A model generated the notes under the pieces. That model made no database searches. It saw only the letters and a program-made list of their open reading frames with translations, and had not been told where the DNA came from. A DNA stretch of 64,000 bases from the NCBI GenBank assembly GCA_037043235.1, contig JAWRVZ010000095.1, forward strand, positions 1,743,501-1,807,500. Reading direction: 5' to 3'. Below are positions 56,771 through 64,000 of the stretch, piece after piece; within the stretch, counting starts at the first letter, position 1, and every line of letters begins with the position of its first letter. A program made the position numbers and the translations under genes. Source of the DNA: Rhodeus uyekii (Eukaryota; Chordata; Actinopteri; Cypriniformes; Acheilognathidae).

Positions 56771-59275
56771 CTGAAAGACAAAAAGAAAAGATCCAAATCA
56801 AGCAGTTCATTTGCATGGTGAGCATTCAGCAGGACAAACTAAAGATGACCATTTCCTTGCAGTCTATTATGAAATCCATAAAAAATGTTTGGTTTATCAT
56901 AGCTATAATTGAACAAAGAAATAAACGGATAAAGAGAGTCCAAACGTCTGAGACCACTGCTTTATATTTTTGTTTTACTACAAATTATATTATCAGCCTT
57001 ACGATTTTAGGATTTAAAGTCCCAATATTCTGCTTTTTTGAATATTACCTTTGATAGAGTGTGTAGTATTGCCGTTTGTGAATGGAAAATGCAAAAGTCC
57101 CACTTCCTATTACAAACTTACATAACAATGCAACAAATTTGTGTAATACCAGCCAATGGTCTTTACTGGCTACTTGCAAACAACGTCTAATTTGACAGCA
57201 TCTACCGTCCTCAAACACTGTAGTTGTATCTGAGGGCTGGAAGAGTCTGGTTTGTGTGGTTTTCAGTGCTGTAAAACCACTTTGCATGCACTTCCAACGA
57301 ATGAGGTCTCCCGCTGGACCTGAGATGGAAAAACCGACACCACTGTTCTTTTCTGTCAGCAAGTGTCGCACAAACAGAAAATGAAGAGGGATAAAGTTCA
57401 AACAAAGGTATTTAAACAAAGGTATTCCACTGCATAAAACAGAGCAAAAGGAAGTTGCATACACAAACGTTAACGAGACCGGTCACTGTATACAGGAAAA
57501 GCCTGAACTTAAGTATGCTGACAGATAAGAACTAAATGAATTAATTATAGTAGTAACCATAAATGTACAAGAGAAACGGGAAAAGAACAAAAGGAACATA
57601 GGAAACTTATGAATACAAACTAAACGTCCATGAAAACGTAACTAGGAACAAACACAATTGAATATTTGTAACAGAGGTCCCTCCCAGATGGTGAAACAGG
57701 AGAAGAAGGTGGCTTAGGAGGAGGACGAGGAGATTCCAAAGTAATGGTTGGTGGTGACAGAAGGATGATGGAAGATGCCCAATAATGAATGTCCAGTGAT
57801 GCCAACCAATGGAAATGAGTCGTAGGAGGGAAGAGCCAAGGTGTTGACAGGGCCAATGATATCTGTACAACGACCAACAGAAAAGGAGGTGATGGATCCC
57901 AAGGCACAGGCAGAAAAACTAAGGACCTAGAGACCTAGGAGGAGACACGGCGATGAGAGGCTGAGGCGGAGTCAGAATGCCAGAGGACTGAGGTGGAGCC
58001 TGTGTGACTGAAGACAGAGATGGAGCTGGAGGGAAGGAGGAACCCACTGTGGCCACAGCGATGGAGGGACTGAGAGCAGCGGAAGGCTCGCAAGTTTGTG
58101 GCGAAAGTAAACTGATGACTGTCCGAGGTGGAGCCGGTGGGATGAGGGTCTATGGTGGAGCAGAGTTTGGGAGGAGGAAAGGGGGAGCCTACAGGTTGAC
58201 GAGCCAAGGTGGTGTGAAGGGATCAGAGGCTTGTGTTTGCCCAACTGAGGCTTCCGCTGAAAGGCGTCACTGAGGAAGGCAAAGAGCTGTGGGCATCAAG
58301 TGGTGGTGGGCTGGGCTCAGGGTCTGGCTGTGTCATGGATCAGAAACAAATGCACCCCAGAGCTCTTCCTCCAGTCAAGTCCTGAGGTGTCTGCAAAGTC
58401 CTCAAGCTGGAAGTAGTTCATCCCCCGATCCAGAACAGCGATTAGATGTTCTAATTGTCTCAGAAGTAGGTGACAGCAAGACAGCAGAACTGCTGAATAG
58501 AATAAAAAAGGTCCAAGCCCTTTATGGCAGTTGCTGCAAATGAAGCAGCATGATCCATTTCTTCTAGTCCTGTCTTCCGTCAGCAAGTTTCGGACAGACA
58601 GAGGGTGAAAAATGATAAAGTTCAAACACAAGTATCGTTATATTCTCGCTCTTATATACAACGCTAATGCAAACGAGACCAGACAATAATCACAGGAAAA
58701 GGCATCCATAGAAGAGTCCAGAATCCAGATAAACACTAAACAAGAGCCAGGCGGCACAGAATCGAACACGATGAACTAGGCATAGTCAGAACCCAGGCAA
58801 GGGTAACACAGGGGTAAAGAACGCTCAGAAATGTAGCCGAGGCAAACAAGACTTCGCAGTGACATTCTGAGTGTCCAGGATTTAAATAGCCTGTGAAGAT
58901 GTATGACAGGTGTGTGGTAATCAGTCCAGGGAAGTGGGTGCATGGTAATTGTAGTCCAACTGAACTAGTACTCTGGGGAGTGCGCCCTCCGGTGGCTGCT
59001 GGTGGGAACCTCGTCAGCATTTGTGACAGAGAATGGGATTTTGGAATGTGAATGAAACGATTTTCAGACTCTTTGAAGCCTGAGGTGATGTGCAATGTAT
59101 ATTATGAAAGCATTTTAGTTTTTTGACCTTTGATGCATGTAAATGTAATGTAGAAAAAAATTTGCAACCTTTAAAGTAAAAAAAACCTGTTTAAAGGTGA
59201 CGTGTGTCATTTCTGTACAACTAGCATTCAGCGGTGGTCTCAGACTTGTGTAGAAAAAGGATTTTAGATAATCAC
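56771..59275 (-). other. pcdh15 intron (2.5 kb)
   Basis: Contains two related repeat segments (57335-57500 and 58565-58700) sharing GTCAGCAAG, GATAAAGTTCAAACA and ACGAGACC. Between them is a purine-rich region (57930-58260) with many GGTGGAGC-like units. No gene is recognised. Confidence 0.65.
58565..59030. repeat. Dispersed repeat ending in TTTGTGACAGA
   Basis: It begins near TCTTCCGTCAGCAAGTTTCG and ends CAGCATTTGTGACAGAGAAT. The first part is duplicated at 57335-57500. No coding frame; class unknown. Confidence 0.4.
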
Positions 59276-59436
59276 ATCTCTGTCCAGAAATCGTCCTGTG
59301 CTGTTGAGATACAAGCGCTGCTTGACCGGGTCCAGAATGACCCAGTGGTCATGGTTGTCCCGTAGAGATAAAGAGATGGTCCTGTCAGGGTCTTCTGCTC
59401 TCCCGTTTATCTGCATGTTCTCCACTAGAAGGGTTC
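59276..59436 (-). CDS. pcdh15: pcdh15 exon, EC1
   Basis: Exon of 161 bp. Its first two bases complete a glycine codon begun in the previous exon and it ends phase 0. The acceptor ATCACAG precedes 59436 and the donor GTGATT starts at 59275; GTGATT is a weak donor. It encodes TLLVENMQINGRAEDPDRTI, then SLSLRDNHDHWVILDPVKQR and LYLNSTGRFLDRD. The first cadherin repeat makes the handshake contact with cadherin-23 in tip links. It matches human residues about 54-106. The preceding exon with the signal peptide is beyond the window. Confidence 0.95.
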
Positions 59437-59833
59437 CTGTGATCATAAGAAACAAACATTATTATTTGCTCACTGTTTCTTTTTCAAAAGGTATTTGTGG
59501 CATATTCCTAATCATTTCATTTTCCTGTTAAATAAAAATGTGTGAATTACTTTTTCTTGCAATAATACAATGACACACATGTAAATATAATTAGGCATTC
59601 AATTTTCTTTTGTTTCAGTTGCTTTTCTTTATTAAGCAAATTATAGACCTAAGATGTAGCGCAGATGAAAATACAAGTTTTTATTTCCCTTGCAAGTGAT
59701 CTTCGCTCAAATACCAAAAAGTGAGGCCTGCAAAAGTCAGATTTGAACATGAGCTCAAAATTCATGAACTCTGAACCACATTCATTTTATATTTCTATAA
59801 TTGTACTGTCCTTTGTGGAAAAATAACACTTCT

Positions 59834-60175
59834 GTCACGATTATGTTACGTTCACTTCACTCTGGACATGTTCCCTGTTCCTTATCTCACCGTCACTCAT
59901 CAGTTCCCATCATCACTTATTATTCACAGGTGTTTTGTTTTTCAGTTTAACCATAGCCAGTATTTAAGTTCTCCTTGTTCACTCCCCAGATGGTCAGTTG
60001 ATAACGTTATGTTGTGTGGTTTGTTGTGTGGATGTATTCTCGGTGTTTGCACCCTTGCGTGCCTTTTGTTTTGTTTATTATTAAATGAGTTTTTGGTTTG
60101 GAAATCTGCCTCGTCTGTCTCCTCATCTCCGCATCGCACGCCAGCTACACTTGTAACAACTTCAGCATTCTAAAT
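59834..60175 (+). repeat. TGTCACG-type non-autonomous repeat
   Basis: Starts TGTCACGATTATGTTACG and ends near CCAGCTACACTTGTAACAAC. The organisation is like 23165-23583 on the opposite strand. No protein coding. Confidence 0.5.
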
Positions 60176-62239
60176 GATATATATGACATACAAATTACAT
60201 AACTGCAAACTGAATGTATTTTTTTCAGACACTTAATTGTTTATATTTAAATGAGAATGTATTGTACTTTACATTTATATTAAATACAGTTATCTAAGAG
60301 TGCTTTTTAACAGACCTGCACTTAAGTCTTTATATACAAGTTCAAAATTACTTCTATTGTCTATGAAACATGCTTATTTTTGGTAAATAAAACTTCGCAT
60401 TTATGGTATACTAAACTTCACTTTAATGTAAATTTTATTGACAATGTTAGTTAACTATGTAATTAATTACACATTTTTAATGAATAAGTTGCATTTAGTA
60501 CATGCACATAATTTTTTACACTTAAATATATAAAATTATAAACTAGAAATAAAACATGCTAAAACACAATTACATGTACTTTAGTATTTTATCACATAGT
60601 CGACACATAAAAAAAGAGTACTTTAAAAGTACTTATTTCAAGCATGACAATGGATTATTAAAACAATTTCAGTTGTCCTTCAAACTTTTCATTACACATT
60701 AATACATACTTTTCAAGTGTACTTAAGTGTTTTAAGAAACACAGTCATGAATGCATACTGCCTTTAATACCTTTTAACTCAATTATTAATATAAAGTGCA
60801 CATTAAGCAGACTTCCCTTTGTCAGGGGACGGGGTTGGGGGGATTTGTCAGAGCATGCAAACAAAAATGGGATACAGCAATACCCAGGTGTTGTTATGTG
60901 AGTTTAATGTTTAATTTAAAGCAGCTGACAGCATGAGAACACATTGCGTGAACAACAACAGCCGTTCTTTTCAGCATTTAATTTCAAACAGCTGTAGGAC
61001 ATAATCGATTCAAACTAAATCCTAGAGGAGATTCCACACTGAGTTGTTGTTTAATATAGTTTAATATTATTTTGGTTTGTATTGTAAGACATACAATTTA
61101 TGTCTAAAACACATTCATAGCTTCCACAGCCAGTGCACATAATAGGGTTTACAAAGCACAAATATTGAGCAAGGTAAAATAAACTAATATAGTTCCATAA
61201 GTCATATTACCCTGGAAGTCATCAGCCTATTGATTACTGCGTATAAAATAGACTGGGAACATAAGCCCATTTTAAAAGGGCCAAGTGCATCTAACAGTAA
61301 GAACACTATATAACACTATAATGCGAACTATTTCCTTTACTTCTGCTGCCAGTGGAAATCAATGTGCTGTCCCAAATTAGCAGACTTGCGCTGCATCCGA
61401 ATGTCTACTTCCTTGCAATATAGTGGGCAAAAACCTGTATGTGAGCAAAGTAGTATGTCCGAATTCATAGTATTCTGAAGCTATTGGGTTAATATGCACT
61501 CATAAGTTAATATGAACACCCAAATGAGAATAAATTGAAATATGTTTTTGTTGTTGTTATTTTGTGGTCCACTGAGGAGGATAATATGTTTCCAGTACAC
61601 TTGAACACTGGAAATAAAGCGAACCAAAAGAAAAATCATACTTTGAGAAAACACTGATATTCCCAAGCATGTCAAAACAAAAGAGATGTGTCTCCGAGTA
61701 CACCTACAGCTTATTCACACTGTTCCAGGTTGCACGTAACCTCTTCTCCTCCCCCTCTCTCTAAAGCCGTGTCTCTCAGCATGCGGCCAGATGGTTTTCT
61801 ATGTCACACCAATGGGTGATGAACGTGTTCTTGGCGAGCACTGGGACGATCTCGGGAAGCAGCATGCCATTCCCTCTCCCGGCTGTCTCAAACAGCAGTG
61901 CGCCTGATCCTGGACGTCCCTTGGCAGCTGGTTTGCAGCAGGCCGAGGCCCTTGCAAGCTGGCAGCACACCTGTGCAGGGCAAGCTGGGTGATGCTTGGC
62001 ACAGCATGTTGAGTTATCTTTGCTCACACATCAATGTGAATCCTCCTCCTTTCCTTCATTGTTCTCACTGTTCTCTCTACAGGGTTCCACCGCACCAGAA
62101 ACCAACATCCAGCTCTATCATTGCTAGCATGAAAATGTACTTCCTGCATTCTTCTGAACTACAGTGGTGTAAAGAGACTCTTCGGGCATGGGGAATCTGG
62201 CATTCTGTGAACGTTTTATCACTCACAGATAATGGTATT

Positions 62240-62259
62240 AAAAAAAAAAAAAAAAAAAA

Positions 62260-62297
<38 letters not shown>
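62240..62297. repeat. Poly-A run followed by TA microsatellite
   Basis: A 20-base A run (about 62240-62260) is followed by about 16 TA units. Confidence 0.93.
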
Positions 62298-62299
<2 letters not shown>

Positions 62300-62469
62300 T
62301 GCACATTTCTTCTCATACCCCTAGGTGGAAACCAAATGGCAGTTTTGTAATATTTGAGTAATTGAATACTATATTTTATATATTAAATGTAAATGTAAAC
62401 AATACACTTCTAATTATCTAAGATATTTAAGATATTCGTATATATATCTAAATTAACAGAATGCATAAC

Positions 62470-63732
62470 CGACTAACTGACTAATAACTTCCTACTGCTT
62501 AATTCTGAAAAAATGGAGCTTCTAATTATTAAACCAAAAAGTTCGGCACATAATAATCTAGACTACTGCCTAACACTCGATGGCTGCTCTGTCAAGTCTT
62601 CGTCGTCAGTTAGAAACCTGGGTGTGCTCTTTCATTTGAAAGCCATGTTTCTAGCATCTGTAAAACGGCGTTCTTCCATCTTAAAAATATATCTAAATTG
62701 CGACATATGCTCTCAAAGACAAATGCGGAAAAGTTAGTTCATGCGTTCATGAGTTCAAGGCTAGATTATTGTAATGCTTTACTAGGTGGTTGCTCTGCAC
62801 GCTTAATAAACAAATTCCAGCTGGTCCAAAATGCAGCAGCTCGAGTTCTTACTAGAACCAGGAAGTATGAGCATATTAGCCCAGTTCTGTCAAACCTGCA
62901 CTGGCTTCCTATTAAACACCGAATACATTTTAAAATCTTGCTAATTACTTACAAAGCATTAAATGGTTTAGCTCCACAGTACTTGAGCGATCTCTTAACA
63001 CATTATAGTCCTTCACGTCTATTGCGATCCCAAAATACTGACCAGCTTATAATACCTAGAATATCAAAGTCAACTGCTGGCGGTCGATCCTTTTCCTATT
63101 TAGCTCCTAAACTCTGGAACAGTCTTCCTATTACAGTTCGGGAAGCAGACACACTCTGTCAGTTTAAACGTAGACTAAAAACACATCTTTTCAACCTGGC
63201 ATACACATAACACATTATACATACATTTTTAATCCAAATCATGTAAAATGATTATTAGGCTGCATAATTTAGATAAGCCGGAACCGGGAACATTCCCATA
63301 ACACCTGATGTACTCGATACATCAGAAGAAGAATGGCATCTACGCTGATATTGTTCTCTGTTTATTCCGAGGTTACCGTGGTCAGCTGGATCCGGGCCGT
63401 ATCCAGATCAGATGAAGGACCTGCACCTGGACACGAGCACAGCACTGCCCTGAAGTGTCTGCGGAGACCGTGACTCTACTAGACCCTCCCCTGTGACGAT
63501 CATGAACCCAACCCATCTCCAACCGGACCAAATTGGACTTCATATTGGACTTGAATTGGTGTCAATATAATAATCAAACTATCAATCAATCAATAATCAA
63601 AACTTAACACTTAATATTCATCAATTGTATTGATTCTCCTGCTCTTTTAAGACTGCTGTTCAGCCAAACAAACTTTGTTTATAATGTTTTCCTGTGACCA
63701 CTGTAAAGCTGCTTTGAAACAATCTGTATTAA
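62470..63732 (+). mobile_element. L2-type LINE fragment, second long copy
   Basis: It starts slightly further upstream in the polymerase than the copy at 2900 (LLIIKPKSSAHNNLDYCLTL, then VRNLGVLFHLKAMF). A small deletion in the latter motif shifts the frame. 62698-63210 encodes the same 170-residue C-terminus, differing at two residues (Pro/Ser and Cys/Arg). The 3' UTR is present but has an internal change near 63560-63600, and it lacks the TGACTTGACTT tail, ending near CTTTGAAACAATCTGTATTA. Confidence 0.85.
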
Positions 63733-64000
63733 AAGAAATAAGATTTAGTATTTAAAAGCAAAACATTGTTCCATCACTAATAGTAAGATTCATTATTTGT
63801 AAGTTCAAAATAGTAAAGTAACCTAAAAATGCTATAGTCGATTGGTCACTTTTTTGGTTTATTTGTTGATTGATTGCTTGATTATGGTTTAGTTTGATAA
63901 TTAACAAAAAAACAACAAATTAAATGCATTTTAATGTGTGTTTAAATGCAATTTTACTGTATTATTCTAATTGTCAAAGTCAGAGACTGACAGCTATTGT

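Larger units (their letters stand above)
1169..59436 (-). other. pcdh15: pcdh15 gene segment (nine exons, EC1 to EC4)
   Basis: Span of the protocadherin-15 gene visible in the window, read right to left. Nine exons with consensus AG acceptors and GT donors join without a frame break (161, 156, 120, 111, 171, 109, 113, 207 and 135 bp). The protein is a single-pass cadherin at stereocilia tips in hair cells and in photoreceptors. Its N-terminal repeats bind cadherin-23 to form tip links. Intron sizes are very uneven: 2.5, 4.9, 1.2, 1.4, 35.5, 0.54, 3.8 and 7.1 kb. The start codon, signal peptide, EC5-EC11, membrane segment and tail lie outside. Teleosts have pcdh15a and pcdh15b and I cannot tell which this is. 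Family assignment comes from near-identity to remembered PCDH15 over many short motifs. Confidence 0.95.
59437..64000 (-). other. pcdh15 intron upstream of the EC1 exon (partial)
   Basis: Contains a TGTCACG-type repeat (about 59834-60175), a long AT-rich stretch (60180-61690) with nothing recognised, an unassigned GC-rich patch (61700-62060), the A/TA tract (62240-62297) and the L2 copy. No pcdh15 exon was found here. Confidence 0.65.

Noticed and set aside
57935..58273. Purine-rich region as a coding minisatellite or proline-rich exon
   Set aside because: The repeat units are too irregular and the frames on both strands are low-complexity artefacts.
61776..62027. Cysteine-rich minus-strand frame as a pcdh15 upstream exon
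   Set aside because: It does not resemble the PCDH15 signal peptide or N-terminus, and I could not place acceptor and donor sites in matching phase.
1..64000. CRISPR arrays, operons, bacterial promoters, rRNA
   Set aside because: None seen; exon-intron structure and repeats are vertebrate.

Overview
The window reads as vertebrate genomic DNA, most likely from a cyprinid-type teleost. That host call is an inference. It rests on the repeat set (Tc1/mariner and pogo elements, hAT MITEs, an L2-type LINE with a TGACT-rich tail, tRNA-derived SINEs, GC-rich DIRS elements) and on a protocadherin-15 gene split by large, repeat-filled introns.

The only host gene I can support is protocadherin-15 (pcdh15; the a or b paralogue cannot be decided here), on the minus strand. 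Nine consecutive coding exons lie at 59276-59436, 56615-56770, 51572-51691, 50255-50365, 48667-48837, 13042-13150, 12388-12500, 8416-8622 and 1169-1303. All splice phases agree and they join into one reading frame of about 427 codons. It covers cadherin repeats EC1 (most) to EC4 (nearly complete), corresponding to human residues about 54-480. This is the tip-link region that binds cadherin-23. Signal-peptide exons lie beyond 64000 and the rest of the ectodomain lies before position 1.

The remaining sequence is intron and mobile DNA. Left part (1-13 kb): a three-layer nest (an old MITE interrupted by a non-autonomous hAT element and by an L2 LINE fragment), further MITEs and SINEs. The 35.5-kb intron (13151-48666) holds pogo/Tigger MITEs, Tc1-like copies, two old DIRS remnants (25.7-27.5 kb and 30.2-31.2 kb), and an APE-type LINE (about 31.4-34.6 kb) split by a decayed plus-strand DIRS element (34571-39284). 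It then holds a full-length, apparently intact minus-strand DIRS element (42793-47956). Right part (48.8-64 kb): a deleted Tc1 copy, a mariner-like element with an internal inversion, several short repeats and a second L2 fragment.

The most notable system is the DIRS family. The intact copy encodes a gag-like protein with a Cys/His cluster, a reverse transcriptase/RNase H with all catalytic residues, and a tyrosine recombinase with R-HxxR-Y. Both full copies are flanked by GTT. Both carry an internal complementary region that is the exact junction of the two element ends with one GTT, as expected if replication passes through a circle. The element 3' end, and its internal complement, can fold into a 48-nt three-way (T-shaped) junction that is conserved in both copies apart from its loops. 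The decayed copy also carries an 83-bp tRNA-like insertion with a target duplication inside its gag gene.
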